A DNA stretch of 17,832 bases. Origin: Ectothiorhodospiraceae bacterium (GTDB taxonomy: Bacteria; Pseudomonadota; Gammaproteobacteria; Nitrococcales; AK92). Position numbers and translations under genes: made by a program. The DNA lies in the NCBI GenBank assembly GCA_029263635.1, contig JAJUFY010000007.1, positions 1 to 17,832 of the forward strand. Reading direction: 5' to 3'. The notes beneath the pieces are model-generated. The model had not been told where the DNA came from. It saw only the letters and a list, made by a program, of their open reading frames with translations, and made no database searches. Positions 1 to 8,736 of this stretch are shown piece by piece; the stretch's first letter is position 1; the number at the start of each line of letters is the position of its first letter.

Positions 1-651
1 ACCCAGGCACTGGCCAAAACCGATGCGGTGCCCCAGCAGCAGCTCGACGACCACACTGCCGCCTTTCACCAAGCCCGTGCCGCGCTTGCAGCCGCCCAGG
101 CGCAGATGCAGGCGGCGCGGGCAGCCGTCACCACCTCCGAATCACAGGTCATTGGCGCAGAAGCCAACGTACAGGCCGCGCAGGCGACCGTCGAGCGCCT
201 GCAGGCGGAGATCACCGACAGTACCCTGCGCTCGCCCCGCGACGGCCGGATCCAATATTTGGTGGCCCGGCCCGGTGAAGTGCTCGGCGCCGGCGGGACG
301 GTGGTCAGCTTGATCGACGTCACCGATGTGTATATGACCATCTTCCTGCCGACCGAGGCGGCCGGCCGGCTCGCCATCGGCGCCGAAGCCCGGCTGGTGC
401 TGGATGCGGCGCCGCAGTACGTGGTGCCGGCGACGGTGTCGTTCGTGGCCGATGTCGCCCAGTTCACGCCGCGGACGGTGGAAACCGCCGAGGAACGGCA
501 GAAGCTGATGTTCCGGGTGCGGCTGCAGATCCCGCCCGAGCTGCTGCGCAAGTATTTGCGCAACGTCAAGGCCGGCCTGCCGGGCATGGGCTATGTGCGT
601 GTCGATCCTGCCGTCGAGTGGCCGCCGGAGCTGCAGGTGAAGCTGCCGTAA
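1..651 (+). CDS. yhiI: HlyD-family membrane fusion protein, YhiI-like (5' end missing)
   Basis: This is the C-terminal 216 residues of a periplasmic adaptor (membrane fusion protein) of an ABC exporter; the frame is open from base 1, so the N-terminus lies outside the window. The first ~70 residues are Ala/Gln/Glu-rich and heptad-like, as in the alpha-helical hairpin of HlyD/EmrA adaptors. They are followed by the second half of a lipoyl-like domain (TLRSPRDGRIQYLVARPGE, about residues 74-92) and a beta-barrel region. The usual length of YhiI is about 355 residues, so roughly 140 are missing. The TAA stop overlaps the ATG of the next gene by one base, implying translational coupling with rbbA. 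The name rests on family features plus the E. coli order yhiI-rbbA-yhhJ, which is reproduced here. The exported substrate is not known. Confidence 0.85.
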   Translation, partial: TQALAKTDAVPQQQLDDHTAAFHQARAALAAAQAQMQAARAAVTTSESQVIGAEANVQAAQATVERLQAEITDSTLRSPRDGRIQYLVARPGEVLGAGGTVVSLIDVTDVYMTIFLPTEAAGRLAIGAEARLVLDAAPQYVVPATVSFVADVAQFTPRTVETAEERQKLMFRVRLQIPPELLRKYLRNVKAGLPGMGYVRVDPAVEWPPELQVKLP

Positions 652-3374
652 TGGAAGCGCCGGTCGTCACCACGCACGCGCTGAGCCTGCGCTACCGCGG
701 CAAGGTCGCGCTGCAGGGCGTCGACCTGGAGCTGCCGGCCGGCTGCATGACAGGGCTGATCGGCCCGGACGGAGTGGGGAAATCCAGCCTGCTGGCACTG
801 ATCGCCGGTGTCCGCACCGTGCAGGAAGGCCGGGTTCGGGTCCTGGGCGGTGACATGGCCGACCGCCGGCACCGGCAGGCGGTCGGCCCCGGCATCGCCT
901 ATATGCCGCAAGGTCTGGGCCGGAATCTGTATCCGACCCTGTCGGTATTCGAGAACGTGGATTTCTTCGGCCGCCTGTTCGGCCACGACCGCCGCGAGCG
1001 CGAGCGGCGCATCGGCGGGCTGCTGCAGGCCACCGGCTTGGCGCCGTTCGCCGGCCGGCCGGCCGGCAAGCTGTCCGGCGGCATGAAGCAGAAGCTCGGG
1101 CTGTGCTGCGCGCTGATCCACGACCCCGATCTGCTGATTCTCGACGAGCCCACCACCGGCATCGATCCGCTTTCGCGGCGCCAGTTCTGGCAGCTGATCG
1201 ATGCCATCCGCCGCGAGCGGCCCGGCATGAGCGTCCTGGTCGCCACCGCCTACATGGATGAGGCTGCCAGCTTCGACTATCTGGTGGCGATGGACGCCGG
1301 CCGGGTGCTGGCTACCGGCAGTCCGCGGGAGCTGCTGACGCGCACCGGCAGCCGTTCGCTGGAAGCGGCCTTCATCGCTTTGCAGCCTGGCGCGCTGCAG
1401 CGGCGACGCCCGGCCACCGGGCCCGGGCTGCAACCGCCGGAAGGCGAGGCCGAGATCGCCATCGAGGCGCAGAACCTGACCAGGCGCTTCGGCGATTTCA
1501 CCGCCGTCGACAGCGTCAACCTGCGTATCGGGCGTGGCGAGATCTTCGGTTTCCTCGGCTCCAACGGCTGCGGCAAGACCACCACCATGAAGATGCTGAC
1601 CGGCCTGCTGCCGGCCAGCGAGGGGCAGGCCTGGCTGTTCGGTCGCGAGGTCGATCCGCACGACCTGGAGACCCGCCGGCGGGTCGGTTACATGTCGCAG
1701 GCCTTTTCGCTGTACACCGAACTGACGGTACGGGAGAACCTGGCGCTGCACGCCCGGCTGTTCCGGCTGCCCCGCGCCGAGATCCCGGCCCGGGTTGCCG
1801 CCATGGCACGGCGCTTCGGTCTCACCGGCGTCCTCGACGAGCTGCCCGGCGCCTTGCCGCTGGGGCAGCGGCAGCGGCTGTCGCTGGCGGCGGCGATGAT
1901 CCACGGCCCGGAAATGCTGATCCTCGACGAGCCGACCTCGGGAGTCGATCCGGCAGCCCGCGACGCTTTCTGGGAAATCCTGGTCGAGCTGGCCCGGCGC
2001 GACCGGGTCACCATTTTCATCTCCACCCATTTCATGAACGAGGCCGAGCGCTGCGACCGTATCTCGCTGATGCATGCCGGCCGGGTGCTGGTGACTGGCA
2101 CCCCGGCGGAACTGATCGAGCGGCGCGGCGTGCGTGATCTGGAGGAGGCCTTCATCGCCTATCTGGAGGAGGCCGTCGCCGCCGAGGCGCCGGCTGAACT
2201 GCCGGTCCCGGCGCCGCCTCCGGCACCCGCAGCACCCGGCCACCGCCGCTTCGACCCGCGCCGGCTCTACAGCTACGCCCGGCGGGAGGCGCTGGAGCTG
2301 CGGCGCGATCCGATTCGAGCCAGCCTGGCGCTGGTCGGCAGCCTGATTCTGATGCTGGTGATGGGCTACGGCATGAGCATGGACGTCAACGACCTGCGTT
2401 TCGCCGTGCTGGACCGCGACCAGACCGTCAGCAGCCGCGACTACGTGCAGAGCCTCGCCGGTTCGCGCTACTTCACCGAGCAGTCGCCGATCTTCGACGA
2501 CGCCGAGCTGGATCGGCGCATGCGTTCCGGCGAGCTGAGCCTGGCGCTGGAAATCCCGCCCGGGTTCGCCCGCCGTCTGGCCCGCGGCGATCCGGTCGAA
2601 ATCGGCGCCTGGATCGACGGTTCCATGCCGTCCAGGGCTGAGACGGTCAGCGGCTATGTGCAGGGCATGCACATGCACTGGCTGGCCGAGCGGCTGACGC
2701 GGGCGGGCGGTGAAGGGCAGCCGCTCGGGCTGGCCGGCATCGAGACCCGCTTCCGCTACAACCCGGACGTGAAGAGCCTGGTGGCCATGGTGCCGGCCAT
2801 GATTCCGCTGCTGCTGATGCTGATCCCGGCGATGCTCACCACGCTCAGCGTGGTGCGGGAGAAGGAGCTCGGCTCTATCGTCAACTTCTATGTCACCCCG
2901 GTGACCCGGCTCGAGTTCCTGCTCGGCAAGCAGCTGCCCTACATCGGCCTGGCGATGTTCAATTTCCTGTTGCTGCTGCTCATGGCGGTAGCGCTGTTCC
3001 GGGTGCCGATGACCGGCAGCGTCCCCGCGCTCGCGGCAGCGGCGCTGATCTACGTGAGCGCCTCCACCGCGCTCGGGCTGGTGTTCTCCACCTTCATGCG
3101 CAGCCAGATCGCCGCCATCTTCGCCACCACCATCCTCACCATGCTGCCGGCGGCGCAGTTCTCGGGCATGATCGATCCGGTGTCGTCGCTGGAAGGTCTG
3201 GGCCGACTGATCGGCGAGATCTACCCCACCACCCACGTCCTCACCATTGCCCGCGGGACTTTTTCCAAGGCGCTGGGGTTCGGGGATCTGGCCGCATCGT
3301 TCGTGCCGCTGCTGCTGGCGGTGCCGGTGCTGCTGGGGCTGGCGGTGCTGCTGCTGAGGAAGCAGGAGCGCTGA
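651..3374 (+). CDS. rbbA: RbbA-type fused double ABC ATPase and ABC-2 permease
   Basis: This 907-residue protein matches the length and architecture of E. coli RbbA (about 911). NBD1 has Walker A GPDGVGKSS (38-46), signature LSGGM (141-145) and Walker B LLILDEP (161-167), but Tyr201 sits where the H-loop histidine is expected. NBD2 has Walker A GSNGCGKT (303-310), a degenerate signature LPLGQ (402-406), Walker B MLILDEP (422-428) and an intact H-loop His460. A Pro/Ala-rich linker (about 517-540) leads to an ABC-2 type membrane domain with one TM near 557-577, a soluble loop, and several C-terminal TM segments. I chose ATG 651, which overlaps the upstream stop and has AGGTGA ten bases before it, over an in-frame GTG at 618. 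E. coli RbbA has been described as a ribosome-associated ATPase; here the setting with an adaptor and a permease argues for an exporter component. Both roles remain possible. Confidence 0.9.
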   Translation: MEAPVVTTHALSLRYRGKVALQGVDLELPAGCMTGLIGPDGVGKSSLLALIAGVRTVQEGRVRVLGGDMADRRHRQAVGPGIAYMPQGLGRNLYPTLSVFENVDFFGRLFGHDRRERERRIGGLLQATGLAPFAGRPAGKLSGGMKQKLGLCCALIHDPDLLILDEPTTGIDPLSRRQFWQLIDAIRRERPGMSVLVATAYMDEAASFDYLVAMDAGRVLATGSPRELLTRTGSRSLEAAFIALQPGALQRRRPATGPGLQPPEGEAEIAIEAQNLTRRFGDFTAVDSVNLRIGRGEIFGFLGSNGCGKTTTMKMLTGLLPASEGQAWLFGREVDPHDLETRRRVGYMSQAFSLYTELTVRENLALHARLFRLPRAEIPARVAAMARRFGLTGVLDELPGALPLGQRQRLSLAAAMIHGPEMLILDEPTSGVDPAARDAFWEILVELARRDRVTIFISTHFMNEAERCDRISLMHAGRVLVTGTPAELIERRGVRDLEEAFIAYLEEAVAAEAPAELPVPAPPPAPAAPGHRRFDPRRLYSYARREALELRRDPIRASLALVGSLILMLVMGYGMSMDVNDLRFAVLDRDQTVSSRDYVQSLAGSRYFTEQSPIFDDAELDRRMRSGELSLALEIPPGFARRLARGDPVEIGAWIDGSMPSRAETVSGYVQGMHMHWLAERLTRAGGEGQPLGLAGIETRFRYNPDVKSLVAMVPAMIPLLLMLIPAMLTTLSVVREKELGSIVNFYVTPVTRLEFLLGKQLPYIGLAMFNFLLLLLMAVALFRVPMTGSVPALAAAALIYVSASTALGLVFSTFMRSQIAAIFATTILTMLPAAQFSGMIDPVSSLEGLGRLIGEIYPTTHVLTIARGTFSKALGFGDLAASFVPLLLAVPVLLGLAVLLLRKQER

Positions 3375-3375
3375 C

Positions 3376-4497
3376 GTGCGGCTCGCCAATGTCCTGCAGC
3401 TGGGCCTCAAGGAACTGCGCAGCCTGGCGCGCGATCCCATGATGCTGGCGCTGATCCTGTTCTCGTTCACCGCCTCGGTCTATACGGCTGCCACCGCCAT
3501 GCCGGAGACCCTCAATCAGGCGCCGATCGCCATCGTCGATGAAGACCGCTCGCCGCTGTCGGGGCAGATCATCGACGCCTTCTACCCGCCGTACTTCTCA
3601 CCGCCGGTGCTGATCGACCAGTCTGAGATGGACGCGCGCATGGACGCCGGGCTGGATACCTTCGCCCTGGTGATACCGCCCGAGTTCCAGCGCGACCTGC
3701 TGGCCGGCGACGCGCCGGCCATCCAGCTCAACGTCGATGCCCCCCGCATGAGCCAGGCCTTCGTCGGCAGCGGCTACATCCAGAGCATCGTCAGCGGCGA
3801 GGTGCAGGAGTTCCTCCGCCGCCACCGTGCCGACGCCGCCGCGCCGGTGGAGCTGCTGCTGCGCAACCGCTTCAACCCGGCGCTGGACCCGGGCTGGTTC
3901 GGGGCCATCATCGAAGTGATCAACAACGTCACCGCGCTGGCCATCATCCTGGCCGGGGCGGCGCTGATCCGCGAGCGGGAGCACGGCACCATCGAGCATT
4001 TGCTGGTGATGCCGGTCACTCCGGCAGAGATCATGACGGGCAAGATCTGGGCGATGAGCCTGGTGGTGTTCGCGGCCTCGGCCTTCTCCCTGATCGTGGT
4101 GGTGGAAGGCTGGCTGGAGGTGCCGCTCGGCGGCTCGCTGGGGTTGTTCCTGCTCGGCGCAGCGCTGAACCTGTTCGCCTGTACTTCGCTGGGCATCTTC
4201 CTTGGCACCGTTGCCCGCTCCATGCCGCAGTTCGGCCTGCTGCTGATCCTGGTGATGCTGCCGCTGCAACTGCTGTCCGGCGGCGCCACGCCGCGCGAGA
4301 GCATGCCGGAGGCGGTGCAGCAGATCATGCTGGCAGCGCCGACCACCCACTACATCATACTGTCCGAGGCCGTGCTGTTCCGCGGCGCTGGGCTGCCGGT
4401 GGTGTGGCCGCAGCTGCTGGCTCTGGCAGTCATCGGCGCGGTGCTGTTCGGGTTGTCGCTGGCTCAGTTCCGCAAGGCGGTGGGGACGCTGGGCTAG
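3376..4497 (+). CDS. yhhJ: ABC-2 type transporter permease, YhhJ-like
   Basis: Inner-membrane permease of 373 residues, the size of E. coli YhhJ (about 374). It has an N-terminal TM helix (about 18-38), a large periplasmic domain, and a C-terminal block of about five TM helices that starts near VTALAIILAGAALI and contains the ABC-2 family motif REREHGTIEHLLVMPVT. The GTG start lies one base after the rbbA stop and has AGGAG at 3365-3369 within the rbbA coding end, so the two are probably translationally coupled. It is the last gene of the yhiI-rbbA-yhhJ operon and probably pairs with the membrane half of RbbA to form the export channel. The substrate cannot be told from sequence. Confidence 0.9.
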   Translation: MRLANVLQLGLKELRSLARDPMMLALILFSFTASVYTAATAMPETLNQAPIAIVDEDRSPLSGQIIDAFYPPYFSPPVLIDQSEMDARMDAGLDTFALVIPPEFQRDLLAGDAPAIQLNVDAPRMSQAFVGSGYIQSIVSGEVQEFLRRHRADAAAPVELLLRNRFNPALDPGWFGAIIEVINNVTALAIILAGAALIREREHGTIEHLLVMPVTPAEIMTGKIWAMSLVVFAASAFSLIVVVEGWLEVPLGGSLGLFLLGAALNLFACTSLGIFLGTVARSMPQFGLLLILVMLPLQLLSGGATPRESMPEAVQQIMLAAPTTHYIILSEAVLFRGAGLPVVWPQLLALAVIGAVLFGLSLAQFRKAVGTLG

Positions 4498-4528
4498 CAC
4501 CGTCCTGGCTGGCGGCGGCGCTCGGGCG

Positions 4529-4693
4529 CTAGACGGCGTCGATGATGTAGTAGGCGATGGCGGCCAGCACGGCGACGATGCCGATCCACATCGACAGCAG
4601 GCCGGCGTTACTGCGGCGGGTGGCGAACCCCGCTGTCAGCAGGAGCAGGCCGGCGACGAAGCCGGCCAGGGCTGCGGTGCTGGGAGCGATCAT
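4529..4693 (-). CDS. Small two-helix membrane protein, unknown function
   Basis: A 54-residue frame beginning MIAPSTAALAGF with two strongly hydrophobic stretches: one near residues 6-25 and one near 32-54, separated by a short polar turn (TRRSN). The frame stays open upstream to 4786, but those extra residues are polar and basic and look non-coding. I see no strong Shine-Dalgarno before ATG 4693. It is convergent with yhhJ and divergent from the OsmC gene. I do not recognise the family. The membrane-protein composition is the main argument that it is real. Confidence 0.5.
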   Translation of the reverse strand: MIAPSTAALAGFVAGLLLLTAGFATRRSNAGLLSMWIGIVAVLAAIAYYIIDAV

Positions 4694-4846
4694 GGGCGGC
4701 TCGGCTTGGGCTTTCCTTGAGATATGACAGCCGGACGGGCGCCGCGTCAACCGCGGTCTGGCGGTCGTGTCCTTGAGCCAGGGCAAGATCCGGGCTGGCC
4801 GCAGGTGGCAGACTGCGTTACAGGCAATGCGGCAACAGGAGGCATC

Positions 4847-5293
4847 ATGGCAGAGGATCGGGTTTCAATCCGGCTCGCCCATCGGCAGGATTACCAGTTC
4901 GACGTCGGCTTCGCGAGCGGTGCCCCGGCGCTGCTGGTGGACGAGCCGCCGCCGCTGGGGACTGCTGCCGGACCGAGCCCGGTGGAGCTGCTGCTGGCGG
5001 CCGTCGGCAACTGCCTCGGCGCCAGCCTGCTGTTCGCGCTGCGCAAGTTCAAGCTGAGCCTGCAGCCGGCCAGCCTGGAGGCGACCGCCAGCCTTGGGCG
5101 GGTGGAGGGGCGCTTGCGGGTAGTGGCGATCGCGGTGACGATCCGCCTCGATCAGGCGGTGGCGGAGCCACCGCAGCACCTGGACCGGGTGCTCGACCAG
5201 TTTGAAGGGTTCTGCACTGTCACCCAGAGTGTTGCGGCGGGCATCAAGGTCGAGGTCACGGTGCTCGACGCCGACGGCCGCCGGCTCAAGTAA
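4847..5293 (+). CDS. OsmC-family protein
   Basis: A 148-residue protein of the OsmC/Ohr superfamily, whose characterised members reduce organic hydroperoxides with a cysteine pair. Visible family features are the central helix PSPVELLLAAVGNCLGASLL with Cys56, and a second cysteine, Cys123, in FCTVTQSV, followed by the C-terminal strand KVEVTVLD. The start is fixed by AGGAGG at 4837-4842, four bases before ATG 4847; the frame is open further upstream, but that part is not OsmC-like. It is alone on its strand between a small membrane gene and the convergent pfkB. OsmC, Ohr and YhfA-like subgroups differ in substrate, and I cannot assign a subgroup, so a hydroperoxidase role is inferred. Confidence 0.85.
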   Translation: MAEDRVSIRLAHRQDYQFDVGFASGAPALLVDEPPPLGTAAGPSPVELLLAAVGNCLGASLLFALRKFKLSLQPASLEATASLGRVEGRLRVVAIAVTIRLDQAVAEPPQHLDRVLDQFEGFCTVTQSVAAGIKVEVTVLDADGRRLK

Positions 5294-5297
5294 GGAT

Positions 5298-5340
5298 CGC
5301 GCCTTGCCAGGGGCTTGGTTTCCCTGCGCTTGTCGGCGCG
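5298..5340. terminator. Possible bidirectional terminator between osmC-like gene and pfkB
   Basis: The gap between two convergent stop codons contains an outer inverted repeat (CGCGCC at 5298-5303 with GGCGCG at 5335-5340) and an inner short one (CAGGG with CCCTG). There is no T-run on either side, so it is a weak candidate based on position and symmetry. Confidence 0.3.
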
Positions 5341-6273
5341 CTAGCCGGTAGCCACCAGGTCCCGATACAGCCGCTCGACATCCTCGCGTCGGCACAGCCC
5401 GGTGCCGGGCGAGAGCAGGGTGGCAGCGCTGGCGGCGATGCCGAGCTGGACGGCGTCCGTCAGCTCGCGGCCGTCTGCCAGCGCGAACACGATGGCCGCC
5501 ACCATGGTGTCGCCGGCGCCGACCGCGCTGCGGATCGGCACGTCCAGGGCCGGGAAATGGCGGCAGTCGCCGGCGGTCGCCAGCAAGGCGCCGTCGCGGC
5601 CGAGCGAGACCACCACCACCTCGGCCCGGCCTTCGCCGAGCAGCCGGCGGGCGGCGTCGCGCAGCTCGGCCTCGCCGGACAGCGGCCGGCCCGCCAGCTG
5701 CGCCAGCTCGTTGCGATTGGGCTTGAGCAGATAGGCGCCCTGCGCCTGCCGCAGCGCCTCGCCCGAGGTGTCCAGCACCAGCCGCATCCCGTCCTGCCGG
5801 GCGAGCCGGGCCAGCTCGGTGTAGAAATCGGCCGGAACGCCCGGTGGCAGGCTGCCGCTGGCGACCAGATAGTCGGGCCGCGGCGTCAGCGCCGCGATCG
5901 CCTGCAGGCAACGCTGCTGCTCGGTTTCGCTCAGGGCAGGGCCGGGCAGGACGAAGCGGAACTGGTCGCCGCTGGTCTGCTCGTTGACCGTGAAGCTCTC
6001 TCGGGTCAGTCCTTCGATGGTGACGGGGTGGCGGGGAATGCCGTGGCTTGCCAGCAGGCTGGTCAGCAGGTCGCCGGTCGGGCCGCCGGCCGGGTACACG
6101 GCGGTGGCCGTTCCGCCCAGCGTGCCGATCACCCGGGACACGTTGATCCCGCCGCCGCCAGGGTCGTAGCGGGGCGTCTCGCAGCGCAGCTTGCGGGTCG
6201 GGATCACGCGCTCGGCTTCGGTAGCGACGTCGAGCGCCGGGTTCATGGTAAGGGTGGCGATGACAGCGGTCAT
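5341..6273 (-). CDS. pfkB: 6-phosphofructokinase II (PfkB family)
   Basis: A 310-residue ribokinase-fold sugar kinase; E. coli Pfk-2 has 309. It would phosphorylate fructose 6-phosphate with ATP to fructose 1,6-bisphosphate in the cytoplasm. Diagnostic features are the substrate-binding GGGGIN (39-44) in the context KLRCETPRYDPGGGGINVSR, SGSLPPGV (139-146), KPNRNEL (184-190), and the second PfkB signature with catalytic Asp255 in VGAGDTMVAA (251-260). Similarity to E. coli PfkB runs the whole length, favouring Pfk-2 over 1-phosphofructokinase or tagatose-6-phosphate kinase. The start ATG 6273 overlaps the upstream GH65 stop (ATGA), so it is the third gene of a translationally coupled operon. 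A longer in-frame start lies inside GH65 and is unnecessary. Confidence 0.88.
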   Translation of the reverse strand: MTAVIATLTMNPALDVATEAERVIPTRKLRCETPRYDPGGGGINVSRVIGTLGGTATAVYPAGGPTGDLLTSLLASHGIPRHPVTIEGLTRESFTVNEQTSGDQFRFVLPGPALSETEQQRCLQAIAALTPRPDYLVASGSLPPGVPADFYTELARLARQDGMRLVLDTSGEALRQAQGAYLLKPNRNELAQLAGRPLSGEAELRDAARRLLGEGRAEVVVVSLGRDGALLATAGDCRHFPALDVPIRSAVGAGDTMVAAIVFALADGRELTDAVQLGIAASAATLLSPGTGLCRREDVERLYRDLVATG

Positions 6274-8723
6274 GAGCGGTTCCCGGCCAGTTGATTGACT
6301 CCGGGCTGCGGCTGCCAGTCGTGGCTGCCCGGCTGCCGCCACAGCTCCAGCCGCTGCCGCGGGCCGAACGGATAGCGCCGGTCCCGCACCAGGATGTGCG
6401 GGGGGCCGTTCCAGCCGCCCGGCGCGCTGAGGCACAATCGGTCTCCCTCGATCTCGACATCAAGCCAGTGGCCTCTGTAGCACAGTCGCAGCTGGAGGCC
6501 TTCCAGTTGGTCGGCCAGGCAGGGGTTCAGCCGCAGGCCGTCGTCGCGTACCTCCAGTCCGGTCTGACCGAGCTGGATCAGGTCCACGCTGCCGGCCATG
6601 GCTCCCAGGTGGATGCCCTCCTGCGTGGTGCCGCCCTGCACGTCGGCGATGTCGCTCTCCAGTGCCTCCTTCAGCAGCGCCCAGGAGCGCGGCCGGTCGG
6701 AGCGCGCCAGTACCCAGGCGTGCACCACCTGGCTGAGCGTGGAGCCGTTGGAGGTGCGCTTGAGGTAGTAATCGATGGTGCGCCGGATCAGCGGGGCGCT
6801 GAACCGGTAGCCGAGCTGGGCGAACAATGCGGCGAGCTCCTCGGCCGAGAACAGGTAGAACAGCATCAGCACGTCGGCCTGCTTGGAGGCCTTGTAGCGG
6901 TTGACGCTATCGCCCTCAGCCTCCAGCAGGCGATCCAGCCGTTGGATGTTGCCGTACTTGCGGCGGTAGCCCTCCCAGTCGAATTCCTGCAGTCGCTCGT
7001 AGCCCTCGAACTGGCTGGGGATGCCGTCGTGAAAGGGTACGAACAGCTTGCGGCTGATCCGGTCCCAGGCCGTCAGCTCCTGTTCGCCAAGTTCCAGATC
7101 GGCCAGCAGTTCGCGGCGACGGGTGGTACCGATCTGTTCCAGCGCCTCCAGCGCGCGCTGCAGCAGCCAGGCCACCATGACGTTGGTATAGGCGTTGTTG
7201 TCCAGTCCCGGCCGGTCCGACCAGGGATAGCGGTCGTGGAACTCGTCGGGCCCCATCACGCCGCGGATCTCGTAGCGCTCGCGGTCCGGGTTCCAGCTGA
7301 CGGCGCTGGCCCAGAAGCGGGCGATCTCGAGCAGCATTTCGGCGCCGTAGAACGACAGGAACTCCCGATCCTGGGTGACCTGGTAGTAGCGCCAGATGTT
7401 GTAGGCGATGGCGGCATTGACGTGGCGCTGCAGGTGGGTGTTGTCCGGCAGCCAGCGGCCGGACTTCGGGTTCAGGTGCAGGACCTGGGTTTCCTCGCGG
7501 CCGTCGCTGCCGCTCTGCCAGGGATACATGGCGCCATGGAAACCGGCGGCGCGCGCCAGCCGCCGGGCGGCGTTGAGACGCCGGAAACGGTAGCGCAGCA
7601 GCGAGCGGGTGATCTCGGGAATGCGGTAGGTCAGGAACGGGAAGATGAACAGTTCGTCCCAGAAGATATGGCCGCGGTAGGCCTCGCCATGCAGGCCGCG
7701 AGCCGGCACGCCGACGTCCAGATCGGCACTGTGCGGCGAGACGGTCTGCAGCAGGTGGAAGATGTGCAGCCGCAGGATCATCTGCAGCCGTTCCTGGCCT
7801 TTCAGCAGCACGTCGCAGCGGCCCCACAGGTGGCTCCAGACCCGTGCCTGGCTGGCGGCCAGTTCGGCAAAGCGGCCGGCCTCGGCGACGCTTTCGGCGG
7901 CCGCCAGCGCCGGCTCGGAGATGGCATGATCGCGGCCGGTGTACAGGGCGACGATCTTCTCGATGGCGATCGGCTGTCCCTGTACCAGATCCAGGCAGAG
8001 CTCCTGGCCGATGTAGCCCCGCTCCTGCAGCAGCCGGCGCGGGACCGGCTCGGCGGCCATGCCGTCGCGGTAGGCGCGGGTGCGGGCGGCCAGCGCGACG
8101 CGCAGCCGCGACTGGTTGGTGACGACCGCCAGTCGCACGCAGTCCTCGGTCAGCTGGCTCGTCTCGAGCGGCTCCAGGTGAGTGCTGGCGAGCTGACGGT
8201 AACGCGCCACGCCGGCATTGATGACCCGCCCGTCCAGAGCCGCGCGCACCGTGATCGGTCCTGACCAGTTGTGCGCGGTGAGTGTCCACTCGATGGCGGC
8301 CAGATGCGGATTGCCCATGTGCACCAGGCGGCGGCAGACGAGGGTGCTTTCGCGTCCCTGGCGGTCGCGGAAGCGGATCCGGCGGCGCAGCAGGCCCGCG
8401 CGCAGATCCAGTTCCTGCCGGTAGTCGAGCAGCTCGACCGCCAGCACGTTGAACCAGTCGCCGTCCTCCGGCCGGAAGCTCAGCGGCAGCCAGTTCGGCA
8501 TGTTGACCAGGTCTTCGTTCTCGATGGTGCGGCCGGCGATGCCGGTCCGCAGGCGGTTATAGCCGCCGGCGAGATAGGTGCCGGGATAGTGGATGTCGCC
8601 GGCTTCGCATTCCTCGGCCGCGCCGCGGGTGGCGAAATAGCCGTTGCCGAGCGTGCACAGCGCTTCCCGCAGGCCTTCCTTGGCCGGGTCGAAGCCGTGG
8701 TAGGCGAGGGTCCAGGCGCTCAT
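6270..8723 (-). CDS. Glycoside hydrolase family 65 disaccharide phosphorylase
   Basis: An 817-residue GH65 protein, typical in length for maltose, trehalose, kojibiose or nigerose phosphorylases. These cleave an alpha-glucobiose with phosphate into beta-glucose 1-phosphate and glucose. The N-terminal beta-sandwich region begins with LGNGYFATRGAAEE (26-39). The (alpha/alpha)6 catalytic domain has HGEAYRGHIFWDELF and the motif GVMGPDEFHDRYPW, in which Glu494 aligns with the general acid of Lactobacillus maltose phosphorylase. Later come YKASKQADVLML and TSNGSTLSQVVHAWV, also typical of the family. The preceding gene encodes a beta-phosphoglucomutase, which supports a phosphorylase that makes beta-glucose 1-phosphate rather than a hydrolase. 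It starts 13 bases after the pgmB stop with only a weak ribosome site. The disaccharide cannot be decided from sequence alone. Confidence 0.9.
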   Translation of the reverse strand: MSAWTLAYHGFDPAKEGLREALCTLGNGYFATRGAAEECEAGDIHYPGTYLAGGYNRLRTGIAGRTIENEDLVNMPNWLPLSFRPEDGDWFNVLAVELLDYRQELDLRAGLLRRRIRFRDRQGRESTLVCRRLVHMGNPHLAAIEWTLTAHNWSGPITVRAALDGRVINAGVARYRQLASTHLEPLETSQLTEDCVRLAVVTNQSRLRVALAARTRAYRDGMAAEPVPRRLLQERGYIGQELCLDLVQGQPIAIEKIVALYTGRDHAISEPALAAAESVAEAGRFAELAASQARVWSHLWGRCDVLLKGQERLQMILRLHIFHLLQTVSPHSADLDVGVPARGLHGEAYRGHIFWDELFIFPFLTYRIPEITRSLLRYRFRRLNAARRLARAAGFHGAMYPWQSGSDGREETQVLHLNPKSGRWLPDNTHLQRHVNAAIAYNIWRYYQVTQDREFLSFYGAEMLLEIARFWASAVSWNPDRERYEIRGVMGPDEFHDRYPWSDRPGLDNNAYTNVMVAWLLQRALEALEQIGTTRRRELLADLELGEQELTAWDRISRKLFVPFHDGIPSQFEGYERLQEFDWEGYRRKYGNIQRLDRLLEAEGDSVNRYKASKQADVLMLFYLFSAEELAALFAQLGYRFSAPLIRRTIDYYLKRTSNGSTLSQVVHAWVLARSDRPRSWALLKEALESDIADVQGGTTQEGIHLGAMAGSVDLIQLGQTGLEVRDDGLRLNPCLADQLEGLQLRLCYRGHWLDVEIEGDRLCLSAPGGWNGPPHILVRDRRYPFGPRQRLELWRQPGSHDWQPQPGVNQLAGNRS

Positions 8724-8736
8724 GGCGGCGACGACG

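Noticed and set aside
591..3470. Very long open frame (959 codons) on the minus strand opposite rbbA
   Set aside because: It is antisense to a clear ABC protein, its product is dominated by Gln, His, Arg and Gly with no domain, and it arises from GC-rich codon bias. The same holds for long frames opposite GH65 (6291-8264), hemD (10494-11324) and gdh (15739-17157).
4865..6463. 532-codon minus-strand frame crossing the OsmC-like gene and pfkB
   Set aside because: It is out of frame with pfkB, antisense to the OsmC-like gene, and the product is low-complexity Arg/Ala/Gly sequence.
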